Part shown: positions 15,797 through 24,847 of the stretch, one piece after another
Layout: every line of letters starts with the position of its first letter
Numbering within the stretch: the first letter of the stretch is position 1
Assembly: GCF_015355755.1 (NCBI RefSeq)
Contig: NZ_JACVEE010000002.1
Span: 1,550,001 to 1,614,000, forward strand
Origin: Nocardia sp. XZ_19_385
GTDB lineage: Bacteria; Actinomycetota; Actinomycetes; Mycobacteriales; Mycobacteriaceae
Direction: 5' to 3'
DNA: 64,000 nucleotides
Made by a program: the position numbers and the translations under genes
The notes under the pieces: generated by a model
What the model saw: the letters and a program-made list of their open reading frames with translations, nothing else
Database searches by the model: none
What the model was told of the DNA's origin: nothing

Positions 15797-17863
15797 ATGA
15801 TCGGGAGAGTTCGCCGCGGCCTGGCCCGCGCCGGCATTGCCACCATGGCAGTGGCGCTGACGACGCTGTGGGTGACCCCGGCTCAGGTATCGGCCGAGAC
15901 TGCACCCGACGGCGGCGCACTGGCCCAGACATGGCTCGCCGCGCACGATGGCCCGGCCAAATATCCGGGCCGCTACCCGGGTGAGGTGTTCATCGACTTC
16001 GATGTGCCGATCACCATGAGCGACGGAACCGTCTTGAAGGCCAACATCTATCGGCCCGTCGACGCCACCGGCCAGCCGGTGAACACGCCGCTGCCGACCG
16101 TCCTGAACATGACGCCGTATACGAAATTCGCGTCCTGGCTGGCGGATGTGGCGCTCTCGGTGCCGTGGCTGTCCGACGCGCTGGTCCAGCTGATCGGCGA
16201 TGCCGACCTCACCGGCACCCCGCTCGAATCGATCACCGACATCACCAAGGCGCTCGGCGGCGGCGCGGCCCGGAGCTTCGGCGTGGACCGCAAGCTGATC
16301 CAGCAGGGCTACACCCAGATCGTGGTCGACGTCCGCGGTACCGGATATTCGCAGGGGGCGTGGCAGTTCTTCCAGTCCCGCGAAACCCAGGACACCGTAG
16401 AGATGATCGACTGGGCGTCCAAGCAGGCTTGGTCGGACGGCAATGTCGGGATGACCGGTATCTCCTACTCCGGCATCAACCAGTACATGGTGGCCGCGCA
16501 GAACCCGCCAGCGCTGAAGGCGATCTTCCCGGTCGAGGGCAGCACCGACAAGATCGACGATGTGGCCGCGCCCGGCGGCGGGCTCGGGCTCTTCGCGCCG
16601 GTGTACATCGCCCTGGTCGACATCATTCAGAACATCCCGGACCCGGTCGGCGTGCTGCTCGGTCACCACGACCTGAAGTGGCTACTCGACCGTGTCGCAA
16701 CACCTTTCGAGTTTTTCGACTACATCCTGATGGCTTTCTCGCCGTCGGTGGACGCGCTCCCGGAACCGCTGCGCAAGGCCCTCGAACCGGGCAGCGAGCT
16801 GCGGGACGCGTTCGGTGACAGTCATCCGGAGAACATCCAGGTCCCGACCTTCGCCTACGGCGGCTGGCAGGACATCTTCTCCTCGTCCAGCGCAATGACT
16901 TTCGACCGGATTCCGCTGCCCGCCGAGCAGAAGAAACTGATCATGGGCAACACGTACCACATGAATCCGTCCTCGGGAATGGGCCGGCCGTCCGCGCCAC
17001 CGCGGCTGGATGTCCTGCAGATGGCCTGGTTCGACAAGTGGCTCAAAGGCATCGACAACGGCATCGAGCAGTACGGTCCGGTGGTGCTGTGGCAGCAGGG
17101 CGGCGGCTGGATCACCACCGACCGATACCCGCACAGCAGCAACACCATCGACTACCAGCGCATGTATCTGACACCGGAACGCAGCGGCACCGCGAACAGC
17201 GTGTACGACGGATCCTTGGCGGCCGACCCCTCGGATGCCCATGCCCGGCTGACTGTTTCACCCCTGACCGGCATCACGTCACTGTGCTCGCGCGACGCGG
17301 CCGTCGAATCCGCCGGAGCCCTCTCGGTGCTGCCGTTCTGCGCCAAGGACGATCGCATCCACGAACTCGGCGGCCTCACCTTCACCAGCGCGCCGGTCTC
17401 GGAGCCGACCACCCTCTCCGGCCCGATCAACGTCCACTTGAACACCGCCTACGACACCAGCGAAGGCTATTGGGCGGTCACCGTGAACGACGTTGCACCG
17501 AACGGGGTTTCGACGGTCCTGTCCAGCGGACAGCTCACCGCGTCCCTGCGCGCGGTCGACGAGGCCAAAAGCAAGCGCGACGCCGACGGTGACTACACCG
17601 AAACCAGCTACCTGCTGACCCTGGACACCAGGCAACCCCTGGTCCCCGGCGCGCCGACCGTCATCGACATCGGCGTCAACCCGATCGAAGCCGTTCTGCA
17701 ACCGGGCCACCGCCTGCGCATCGACGTCTACGCCAGCAACTTCCCCCGCGGTGTGCTGCTGCCCCCACTGTGGCTGGAAAACAGCCTGTCCAACCAGCAT
17801 GTACTCCTCGACCCCGCTGAGCCGAGCTTCGTCAACCTGCCACTGAGCCGCCCACTGTCCTGA
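15797..17863 (+). CDS. Secreted CocE/NonD-family (S15-type) hydrolase
   Basis: A 688-residue protein with a signal peptide (RVRRGLARAG then hydrophobic; likely cut after VSA33). The alpha/beta-hydrolase part begins VFIDFDVPITMSDGTVLKAN. Candidate catalytic residues are Ser223 in GISYSG, Asp359 in YGGWQD and His388 in NTYHMNP. A C-terminal jelly-roll PepX_C domain follows from about residue 450. Relatives include cocaine esterase, X-Pro dipeptidyl peptidase and cephalosporin acylases, so the substrate is an ester or amide that cannot be named. AAGAAGGGG at 15782-15790 precedes the ATG. Confidence 0.82.
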   Translation: MIGRVRRGLARAGIATMAVALTTLWVTPAQVSAETAPDGGALAQTWLAAHDGPAKYPGRYPGEVFIDFDVPITMSDGTVLKANIYRPVDATGQPVNTPLPTVLNMTPYTKFASWLADVALSVPWLSDALVQLIGDADLTGTPLESITDITKALGGGAARSFGVDRKLIQQGYTQIVVDVRGTGYSQGAWQFFQSRETQDTVEMIDWASKQAWSDGNVGMTGISYSGINQYMVAAQNPPALKAIFPVEGSTDKIDDVAAPGGGLGLFAPVYIALVDIIQNIPDPVGVLLGHHDLKWLLDRVATPFEFFDYILMAFSPSVDALPEPLRKALEPGSELRDAFGDSHPENIQVPTFAYGGWQDIFSSSSAMTFDRIPLPAEQKKLIMGNTYHMNPSSGMGRPSAPPRLDVLQMAWFDKWLKGIDNGIEQYGPVVLWQQGGGWITTDRYPHSSNTIDYQRMYLTPERSGTANSVYDGSLAADPSDAHARLTVSPLTGITSLCSRDAAVESAGALSVLPFCAKDDRIHELGGLTFTSAPVSEPTTLSGPINVHLNTAYDTSEGYWAVTVNDVAPNGVSTVLSSGQLTASLRAVDEAKSKRDADGDYTETSYLLTLDTRQPLVPGAPTVIDIGVNPIEAVLQPGHRLRIDVYASNFPRGVLLPPLWLENSLSNQHVLLDPAEPSFVNLPLSRPLS

Positions 17864-17939
17864 CCGAACGCTCCCGCTGGAGCTGGAACCGCTCGCCCCA
17901 GTAGCCTCGGACCTGCTGTTCGCAGGAGGGGAAAATCGA

Positions 17940-18728
17940 ATGGAATCCATTAGCGGTGCGCACGATCTGGTGGTCGCGCGCTATCACGAATCGCTCGACT
18001 GGGTGCTGGATGTGCCCGATGCCTTTCGGGTGCACATCTATGACAAGGGCGCGGGACCGGTCTCCAAGGCGGTACGCGAGCGGGCGGAAACCTTTGTGTT
18101 GCTGCGCAATGCCGGGCGTGAGTCGGATACCTATCTGACTCACATGCTCGAATACGGGCCGGGTGCAGGGGAGTTCACTGTGTTCACGCAGGGCGATCCG
18201 TTCGAGCACAGCCCGGACTTCCTGCAGCTGCTGGCCCGGCACGCGGACTGGTCCGATGTGCAAGCGCTGGCGTGGTGCTGGAAGGAGCAAATCGGGTATC
18301 CGCCGGCGACCCTGCTCACCCCCGAACGGTCCATCCTGCCGGGTCTGCGTGTGCGCCCGGAGCTGTTCTCGCTCAATACCTTTCAACCGTTGGAGTGGGT
18401 CGACAGCGGGGCCGAGGGGATCGGCCGGGGGTACCGGGAGCTGCACCGGTTACCCGAAGGCGTCAACATGTGCGCGCATTTTCTCGACATGTGCGAGTTA
18501 CCGGATATCGCCGAACTCGCCGAGCAGCACATGACTGGAACACACAGTTACGGAGCCATTTTCGCCGCCCGCAGCCACCTGATCGAAAAGGTGCCCAGCC
18601 GCGCACTCGAACGCCTGCGACAGGCGGCATTCGGCGCCTCCGTGCACGGCTACTTCTGTGAACGCCTGTGGCTGCACATCTTCGGCGAGAGCTTCCGGGT
18701 CCCGTTGCGACTGCCCGGGGCGGATTGA
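17940..18728 (+). CDS. DUF3431 family protein
   Basis: A 262-residue cytoplasmic protein with AGGAGGGG upstream of the ATG. The start LVVARYHESLDWVLD and the central NAGRESDTYLTHMLEYG and FTVFTQGDPFEHSPDF match the DUF3431 pattern (VARY-E-W, N-GRE-TYL, F-QG-P-H), a group with glycosyltransferase-like features found in fungi and bacteria. Substrate and reaction are unknown. It faces chsH3 tail to tail across a terminator. Confidence 0.7.
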   Translation: MESISGAHDLVVARYHESLDWVLDVPDAFRVHIYDKGAGPVSKAVRERAETFVLLRNAGRESDTYLTHMLEYGPGAGEFTVFTQGDPFEHSPDFLQLLARHADWSDVQALAWCWKEQIGYPPATLLTPERSILPGLRVRPELFSLNTFQPLEWVDSGAEGIGRGYRELHRLPEGVNMCAHFLDMCELPDIAELAEQHMTGTHSYGAIFAARSHLIEKVPSRALERLRQAAFGASVHGYFCERLWLHIFGESFRVPLRLPGAD

Positions 18729-18756
18729 GAGCGCGGGGCGGGCAGCAAGCAAGCCG

Positions 18757-18791
18757 GGCCGCGACCGGCGGGTACAGCACCGGTCGCGGCC
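18757..18791. terminator. Hairpin between convergent DUF3431 and chsH3 genes
   Basis: GGCCGCGACCGG at 18757-18768 pairs perfectly with CCGGTCGCGGCC at 18780-18791 across an 11-nt loop. It sits between two stop codons, so it could serve both strands. There is no clear T-tract. Confidence 0.7.
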
Positions 18792-18818
18792 TGAGCGCTC
18801 TTATCGGAGCAGCAGTTC

Positions 18819-19679
18819 TTACTGGAACCGAAGTACGACATCTCCGAGAACCGGGGCGTCGTCACGTTCGACGACCGACGCCGCCATGACCAATTCGCCT
18901 TCGCCACGCCAGATTCGGGTGCGGATGGTCTCACCCGGGTACAGCACACCGGCGAACCGGGCCCGGAAGCTCTGTACCCGAGCGGCATCCGAATCCAGCA
19001 CCGTGTCGGTGGCGGTCTTCAGCACCAGGCCGTAGGTGCACAGGCCATGCAGGATCGGGTTGGGAAAACCTGCGGCACGGGCGAATTCGGGATCGGAGTG
19101 CAGCGGGTTGCGGTCGCCGCACATGCGGTAAAGCAGCGCCTGTTGCGGCAGGGTGGGGGTCAGTACATCGAAATCCGGTGCCCGGTCCGGGAGTTCGGCT
19201 TTGACGCTGGGTCCGCGGTCGCCGCCGAAGCCGCCTTCGCCCTTGGCGAAGATGGACGAGCGTGCGGTCCACAGGGGTTCGCCGTCCGAGCCGGTGACGA
19301 CATCCTCGCGCCAGACCACCGCGTTCGAACCCTTGTCCCAGATGTCGGTGACGCGGCCGGCCGTGGTCGCCTTGCCCGCGGCCGGGATCGGGCGGTGCAC
19401 GGTGATTTCCTGCGAACCGTGCACCACCTTCGCCAGATCGATGTCGACGCCGGTGAACTGCACCTTCGGCGGATCGGTCTCGTGGAAGCTGGGCGCGACC
19501 GTCGCGAACGAGGGCAGCACCTGTGGGTTCTGGTCGTGCAGGTACCGCAGTTCGGCGGGCTCGGTCCAGCGGTTGCCCGCGCCGAGAGCCAGGTTGTAGT
19601 GCTGGACATCGGTGGCTGACCAGGCGAATTCGCGGCCGGGGATCTCCGCGCCGAGCGCGGCGTTCAGATCAATAGGCAT
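18819..19679 (-). CDS. chsH3: ChsH3-like MaoC enoyl-CoA hydratase
   Basis: A 286-residue double hot-dog hydratase, the same length as Mtb Rv3538. The N-terminal half binds substrate (HYNLALGAGNRW). The C-terminal half carries the hydratase-2 motif RMCGDRNPLHSDPEFARAAG with catalytic Asp and His, and then PILHGLCTYG. AAGGAG precedes the ATG. It lies 42 bp downstream of kstD on the same strand, as in Mtb. In the family it hydrates a steroid side-chain enoyl-CoA during beta-oxidation; older annotations call it hsd4B. Confidence 0.85.
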   Translation of the reverse strand: MPIDLNAALGAEIPGREFAWSATDVQHYNLALGAGNRWTEPAELRYLHDQNPQVLPSFATVAPSFHETDPPKVQFTGVDIDLAKVVHGSQEITVHRPIPAAGKATTAGRVTDIWDKGSNAVVWREDVVTGSDGEPLWTARSSIFAKGEGGFGGDRGPSVKAELPDRAPDFDVLTPTLPQQALLYRMCGDRNPLHSDPEFARAAGFPNPILHGLCTYGLVLKTATDTVLDSDAARVQSFRARFAGVLYPGETIRTRIWRGEGELVMAASVVERDDAPVLGDVVLRFQ

Positions 19680-19721
19680 CAGGTACTCCTTGGGGATGCT
19701 TGGGGATAATCCTGCGCGGGA

Positions 19722-21395
19722 TCAGGCCTGCTTGCGCTCGACGATGTCCTTGACGGCAAGGTAACCGAAGGTGATCGCGGGGCCGATGGTCGCGCCGGGA
19801 CCGGCGTAGGTGTGACCCATCACCGGCGAGGAGCAGTTACCGGAGGCGTACAGGCCTTCGATGACCGTCTTGTCCTCGCGCAGCACGCGCCCGGCGGTAT
19901 CGGTGATCAGACCACCCTTGGTGCCCAGGTCACCCGGCACGATCTTGGCCGCGTAGAACGGCCCCTGCACCAGCGCCGCCAGGCACGGGTTCGGCTTCAC
20001 GGTCGGGTCGCCGTAGTACCGGTCGTAGTGGCTGTTGCCGCGACCGAAGTCCTCGTCCTTGCCGGTCGCGGCGAAACCGTTGAACCGCTCGACGGTCGAG
20101 TCGAGGTTTTCCGCCGGTACGCCGATCTTGGCGGCCAGTTCCTCGAGCGTGTCCGCCTTGACGATGTAGTCGTTTTCCATCCACCGGGACGGAATCCGCT
20201 GGCCCGGCTGTAGCCCGGCGAATATGTACCGGTTGCGGTAGCGCTGGTCGAACACCAGCCAGGCGGGAATGTTCTCGCCCGGCCCCGCACCCTGCCCGTA
20301 TTCGCCGCCGTACATGGTGTGTACAGCCTCGACGTAAGGAGCGGACTCATTACCGAATCGCTTGCCGTCGGCGTTGACCATGATGGTGCCGGGCAGGTTG
20401 CGCTCGGCCAGGGCGAACCACGGCTTGCCGCCCTTGAAGATGGTCGGCCCCCACCACGCGTCCTCCATGAAGTCGACCGAACCGCCGGCTTCCATGCCCG
20501 CGACGATCCCGTCGCCGGTGTTCGCGGTCGCGCCCGTGGTCCACTCGGTGGTGATCGGCTGACGCTGGTACTTGGTGCGCATTTCGGCGTTGTGCTCGAA
20601 ACCGCCACTGCCGAGGACGACGCCGTAGCGCGCGGTGAAGGTGACGGTCTCGCCGTCCTGGGTGGCCTCGACGCCGGTGACGGCGCCGTTCTCCATGATC
20701 AGCTTGGTCATCGGAGTGTTCAGCAGCACCGGAACATTCGCGTCCAGGAGCCCCTTGCGCATGGCGGCGATGATGGCCTGGCCCATGCCGAGGATGTGCT
20801 TGCCGGTCCACTTGGCCAGGTAGGTGCGCGCGCCGACCCGCAGGGCGCGGGCAATGCCCTTGGGGTGCCGCTTGATCAGATTCAGGCGAACGAAATCGGC
20901 CTGCATCACAACAACATTCAGCGGCGCCTTGGCGTACGGCGGTTCCAGGTTCGCGAGTTCTTTTCCAAGGACCTTGGCGTTGAACGGCTTCGGCTCGGAG
21001 GAACGTCCTTCGGCCAGACCGCCCGGGGCCTCCGGGTAGTAGTCGGAGTAGCCCGGAACCCACTTCATCTTCAGCGGCGAGTGGTCCAGGACGAAGTCGA
21101 AAGCCTCTGCGCCACGGTCGATATAGGTATCGATGCGCTCCTTGGGCACCACATCGCCGATGATGCTGTGCAGGTAGGTGCGTGCCGCTTCGCGATCGTC
21201 GGGACGGCCCGAGGCCTTGAGCGCCTTGTTGCCGGGAATCCACACGCCGCCGCCGGAGCGGGCAGTGGACCCGCCGTAGTGCGCGGCCTTCTCGATGATC
21301 ACCACTTTGAGCCCGTGGTGCGCGGCGGTGAGCGCGGCGGTCATGCCGGCAGCCCCGCTGCCGACCACCACGACGTCGTATTCCCGATCAGTCAT
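19722..21395 (-). CDS. kstD: 3-ketosteroid delta-1-dehydrogenase KstD
   Basis: A 557-residue flavoprotein. The FAD-binding GSGAAG motif is near residue 13, followed by VVIIEKAAHYGGSTARSGGG. The C-terminal YASGNCSSPVMGHTYAGPGATIGPA is typical of KstD. It introduces the 1(2) double bond into 4-ene-3-ketosteroids (androstenedione to androstadienedione), and with KshA triggers ring-B opening. The ATG at 21395 starts 2 nt after a KstR box; a GTG at 21404 lies inside the box. No ribosome binding site is visible, so a leaderless transcript is possible. chsH3 follows in the operon. Confidence 0.92.
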   Translation of the reverse strand: MTDREYDVVVVGSGAAGMTAALTAAHHGLKVVIIEKAAHYGGSTARSGGGVWIPGNKALKASGRPDDREAARTYLHSIIGDVVPKERIDTYIDRGAEAFDFVLDHSPLKMKWVPGYSDYYPEAPGGLAEGRSSEPKPFNAKVLGKELANLEPPYAKAPLNVVVMQADFVRLNLIKRHPKGIARALRVGARTYLAKWTGKHILGMGQAIIAAMRKGLLDANVPVLLNTPMTKLIMENGAVTGVEATQDGETVTFTARYGVVLGSGGFEHNAEMRTKYQRQPITTEWTTGATANTGDGIVAGMEAGGSVDFMEDAWWGPTIFKGGKPWFALAERNLPGTIMVNADGKRFGNESAPYVEAVHTMYGGEYGQGAGPGENIPAWLVFDQRYRNRYIFAGLQPGQRIPSRWMENDYIVKADTLEELAAKIGVPAENLDSTVERFNGFAATGKDEDFGRGNSHYDRYYGDPTVKPNPCLAALVQGPFYAAKIVPGDLGTKGGLITDTAGRVLREDKTVIEGLYASGNCSSPVMGHTYAGPGATIGPAITFGYLAVKDIVERKQA

Positions 21396-21396
21396 G

Positions 21397-21410
21397 TAGA
21401 ACACGTTATA
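21397..21410. promoter_or_regulatory. KstR operator between kstD and the hsaE operon
   Basis: TAGAACACGTTATA matches the KstR consensus TnnAACnnGTTnnA at every fixed position. It abuts the kstD start on one strand and lies 100 bp before the flavoprotein-hsaE-hsaG-hsaF operon on the other. Binding is inferred from the consensus; kstR itself is not in the window. Confidence 0.8.
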
Positions 21411-21509
21411 GAATGAACGCGCCTTTGGTCTATGTTGAGTGGCAGAAGACCTACTTGGCGTACCACTTGCCGAGAAACTCGTTTCAGTTTCAGATCCGGA
21501 GCTCAGTAC

Positions 21510-23111
21510 ATGGAATGGGACCTAACCGCCGACGTCGTTGTCGTCGGATACGGAGCCGCGGGTGCGGCTGCCGCGCTGGAAGCCACGGCCGCGGGCGCGC
21601 AGGTGCTCGTGCTGGAGCGCTTCGCCGGTGGCGGGGCCTCCTCCATCTCCGGCGGCATCATCTACGCCGGTGGCGGCACCTCGGTGCAGCAGGCGGGCAA
21701 TGTCAGCGACACCCCCGAACAGATGCTCGCGTACCTGGAGCGCGAGGTCGGCGACGCCGTGAAGCCGGACACGCTGCGGCGCTTCGTGGACGAGAGCCCG
21801 GCGATGATCGAATGGCTGAAGGGTCACGGGGTGCCGTTCGAGGCATCGCTGTGCCCGTACAAGACCTCGTATCCGAACGACAGCTACTACCTCTACTACT
21901 CGGGCAGCGAGGTGTCGGGTTTCGGGCGCGAGGTCGCCGAACCCGCACAGCGTGGGCATCGGGTCAAGGGTAAGGGCATTTCGGGCCGCATGCTCACCGG
22001 ACCGCTCGCGGCGTCGGCCTCCCGGCGCGGGGTGCGAGTGGAAACCCTCACGCAGGTCACCTCATTGATCACCGACGACAACGGGGCCGTGATCGGCGCC
22101 GAATGCCGGACGCTGCGCGACGCACCCGGCTCGATCCGCGAGCGGTACACCAGGCTGGCGAAGATGGCGGCCAACCCCGGTATCTACTACCCGCCGCTGC
22201 GCAAGATGCTGGAGCGGCGGATGGCCCGGCTGGCCGCTCGGTACAGCACGACCATCCGGGTGCAGGCGCGCCGCGGTGTCGTGGTGAGCGCCGGAGGATT
22301 CATCGCCAACCGCGCGATGGTGGCCGAGCACGGACCACAGTTCCGCAACGGCCTGTGCCTGGGTACCACCGGTGACGACGGCAGCGGTATCCAGATGGCG
22401 CGCCAGGCCGGCGCCGCCACCGACCGGATGGGCAATATCTCGGCGTGGCGATTCATCCTGCCGCCCAGCGCTTTCACCGGTTCGGTGCTCGTCGATACCA
22501 AGGGGCGCCGCGTCATCGACGAAACCCGCTACGGTGCGGCGGTCGGGCACAAGCTGATCGCCGACCATGACGGCAAGGGCTGGCTGCTCGTCGACGACAT
22601 CCTCATGCGCACCGCCATCGCGCAGATCGGCAGCCAGGGCACCTGGTTCCAGCGCGCCCAGTTCGAAATGATGCGGCGGGGCGCGGTGCGGGAGAACAGC
22701 ATCGAGGCGGCCGCACTCAAAGCCGGTATCGATCCGGCCGGGCTGCGGGCGACGGTGAACGAGCACAACGCCGCGATCGCCGAGGGTCGCCCGGACCCGG
22801 TGGGCAAACCGGCCGAATTCGCCAAATCCGTACGTAGCGGGCCGTTCTGGTTGTTGGATGTGGGCATCAAGCCCAGCCTCACCAACCCGTGCCCGATGCT
22901 CACCCTCGGCGGCGTCGTCGTCGACGAGGACTCCGGCGCGGTGAAATCCGAAGCCGGACACGATATTCCGGGCCTTTACGCGGCGGGACGCACCGCCGTC
23001 GGCATCTGCTCGGACTCCTACGTCAGTGGCCTGTCCCTGGCCGACTGCATCTTCTCCGGCCGGCGCGCAGGCGCGCACGCGGCCGCTTCATCCACAGCGG
23101 AAGGAAACTAG
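21510..23111 (+). CDS. KstD-like FAD-binding dehydrogenase/fumarate-reductase family protein
   Basis: A 533-residue flavoprotein with GYGAAGAAAALEA (FAD-binding, about residues 13-25), LERFAGGGASSISGGI, and a C-terminal GIKPSLTNPCPMLTLGGVVVDEDSG...GLYAAGRTAVGICS. It resembles KstD and other FAD_binding_2 oxidoreductases but is more distant from KstD than KstD homologues are from each other. GGAG at 21498-21501 precedes the ATG at 21510. It heads the hsaE-hsaG-hsaF operon, ending 1 bp before hsaE, which implies a redox step on a ring-degradation intermediate or another 3-ketosteroid. Substrate unknown. Confidence 0.75.
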   Translation: MEWDLTADVVVVGYGAAGAAAALEATAAGAQVLVLERFAGGGASSISGGIIYAGGGTSVQQAGNVSDTPEQMLAYLEREVGDAVKPDTLRRFVDESPAMIEWLKGHGVPFEASLCPYKTSYPNDSYYLYYSGSEVSGFGREVAEPAQRGHRVKGKGISGRMLTGPLAASASRRGVRVETLTQVTSLITDDNGAVIGAECRTLRDAPGSIRERYTRLAKMAANPGIYYPPLRKMLERRMARLAARYSTTIRVQARRGVVVSAGGFIANRAMVAEHGPQFRNGLCLGTTGDDGSGIQMARQAGAATDRMGNISAWRFILPPSAFTGSVLVDTKGRRVIDETRYGAAVGHKLIADHDGKGWLLVDDILMRTAIAQIGSQGTWFQRAQFEMMRRGAVRENSIEAAALKAGIDPAGLRATVNEHNAAIAEGRPDPVGKPAEFAKSVRSGPFWLLDVGIKPSLTNPCPMLTLGGVVVDEDSGAVKSEAGHDIPGLYAAGRTAVGICSDSYVSGLSLADCIFSGRRAGAHAAASSTAEGN

Positions 23112-23112
23112 C

Positions 23113-23898
23113 GTGCTGTCCGATGCGGTACGAATCCAACTGGCCGACGAACTCGAAGTCGCCGAACGCGATCGGGTCGCCATCGATCCGCTGGTGTCCC
23201 GGCACTCCGAGATCGACGTGGTCGACTCCTACGAGATCCAGCTGATCAATATCCGGCGCAAGCTGGCGGGCGGCGCGAAGGTGATCGGGCACAAGGTCGG
23301 TCTGTCCTCGCTGGCCATGCAGCAGATGATGGGTGTGGACGAACCCGACTACGGTCACCTCCTCGACAACATGGAGGTGTTCGAGGACAAGCCGGTCGAA
23401 GCTGGCAGCTACCTGTTCCCGCGGGTCGAGGTCGAGGTCGGGTTCGTGCTCGGCGCGGATCTGCCCGGCGAAGACTGCACGGAGGCGGACGTGCTGGCCG
23501 CCACCGTCGCCTACGCGCCCGCCATCGAGCTGATCGACTCCCGGATCAAGGACTGGAAAATCGGTCTCTGCGACACGATTTCGGACAACGCGTCCTCCGC
23601 CGGTTGGGTGCTCGGCCCGGAACGGGTGGCGCCCGAGGACATCGACATCAAGGCTATCGACGCGGTGCTCACCAAGAACGGCGCGGTCGTCGCCGAGGGC
23701 CGCAGCGACGCGGTGCTCGGCGATCCCGTCATCGCGGTGGCCTGGCTGGCCCGCAAGGTCGCCTCCTTCGGGGTTCGTTTGAAGGCCGGCGACATCGTGC
23801 TGCCGGGTTCCTGCACCCGCGCCATCGACGCCCACCCGGGCGACAGCTTCCATGCCGAGTTCGCCGGACTCGGTTCCGTCCGTCTGCGTTTCATCTGA
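23113..23898 (+). CDS. hsaE: 2-hydroxypentadienoate-type hydratase HsaE
   Basis: A 261-residue protein, identical in length to Mtb HsaE. Family motifs include KVIGHKVGLSSLAMQ and EVGFVLGADLPGED, with the metal-binding acidic residues of the MhpD/fumarylacetoacetase fold. It hydrates 2-hydroxyhexa-2,4-dienoate, released by HsaD from ring A, to 4-hydroxy-2-oxohexanoate. The GTG at 23113 follows GGAAGGAAA. It is followed by hsaG and hsaF, completing the meta-cleavage end of the pathway. Confidence 0.92.
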   Translation: MLSDAVRIQLADELEVAERDRVAIDPLVSRHSEIDVVDSYEIQLINIRRKLAGGAKVIGHKVGLSSLAMQQMMGVDEPDYGHLLDNMEVFEDKPVEAGSYLFPRVEVEVGFVLGADLPGEDCTEADVLAATVAYAPAIELIDSRIKDWKIGLCDTISDNASSAGWVLGPERVAPEDIDIKAIDAVLTKNGAVVAEGRSDAVLGDPVIAVAWLARKVASFGVRLKAGDIVLPGSCTRAIDAHPGDSFHAEFAGLGSVRLRFI

Positions 23899-23926
23899 CA
23901 CCGACCACACCGAGTAGGAGAAAGTC

Positions 23927-24835
23927 GTGACTGCCAACAAAGTCACCGCGGCCATCGTCGGCTCCGGCAACATCAGCACCGACCTGCTGTACAAGCTGCT
24001 GCGTTCGGAGCACATCGAGCCGCGCTGGATGATCGGTATCGACCCGGATTCCGAGGGGCTGAAGCGGGCTCGCGGACTGGGTCTGGAGACCTCCGCCGAC
24101 GGGGCGGACTGGCTGCTGGCGCTGCCGGAGAAGCCGGACCTGCTGTTCGAGGCCACCTCCGCCTACGTGCATCGCGCGTACGCGCCGAAGTACGAAGCCG
24201 CCGGTATCCGCGCCGTCGACCTGACCCCCGCGGCGGTCGGCCCGGCCGTGATCCCGCCGGTCAACCTGAAATCGCTGGCCGACGCGCCGAACGTCAACAT
24301 GATCACCTGTGGTGGCCAGGCGACGATCCCCATGGTCGCGGCCGTATCTCGCGTTGTCCCAGTGGAATACGCCGAGATCGTGGCGTCGGTGTCCTCGGTG
24401 TCGGCCGGGCCCGGTACCCGCGCGAACATCGACGAATTCACCAAGACCACCTCCAAAGGGGTGGAGACCATCGGCGGCGCCAAGCGCGGCAAGGCCATCA
24501 TCATCCTGAACCCGGCCGAACCGCCGATGATCATGCGCGACACCATCTTCTGCGCGATCCCCGAGGACGCCGACCGCGACGCCATCACCGAATCCATTCA
24601 CAACATGGAGAAGTCGATCCAGGAGTACGTGCCCGGCTACCGGCTCTTGAACGAACCGCAGTTCGACGACCCGTCGCTGGTTTCCGGTGGCATGGCGAAG
24701 GTTTCGATCTTCGTCGAGGTCGAAGGCGCGGGCGATTTCCTGCCGCCCTACGCGGGCAATCTCGACATCATGACCGCCGCGGCCACCCGCGTCGGCGAAG
24801 TACTCGCCAATCAAATCATTTCCGCTCGGGTGTAA
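23927..24835 (+). CDS. hsaG: Acylating aldehyde dehydrogenase HsaG
   Basis: A 302-residue protein of the acetaldehyde dehydrogenase (acylating) family. The NAD-binding GSGNIS is at residues 12-17 and the catalytic Cys128 is in [13 protein letters not shown]. In the steroid pathway it converts propanal, channelled from HsaF, into propionyl-CoA with NAD+ and CoA. The GTG at 23927 is preceded by GGAG at 23917-23920. hsaF follows 12 bp after its stop, as expected for the aldolase-dehydrogenase complex. Confidence 0.92.
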   Translation: MTANKVTAAIVGSGNISTDLLYKLLRSEHIEPRWMIGIDPDSEGLKRARGLGLETSADGADWLLALPEKPDLLFEATSAYVHRAYAPKYEAAGIRAVDLTPAAVGPAVIPPVNLKSLADAPNVNMITCGGQATIPMVAAVSRVVPVEYAEIVASVSSVSAGPGTRANIDEFTKTTSKGVETIGGAKRGKAIIILNPAEPPMIMRDTIFCAIPEDADRDAITESIHNMEKSIQEYVPGYRLLNEPQFDDPSLVSGGMAKVSIFVEVEGAGDFLPPYAGNLDIMTAAATRVGEVLANQIISARV

Positions 24836-24847
24836 GGAGTTTCACCA

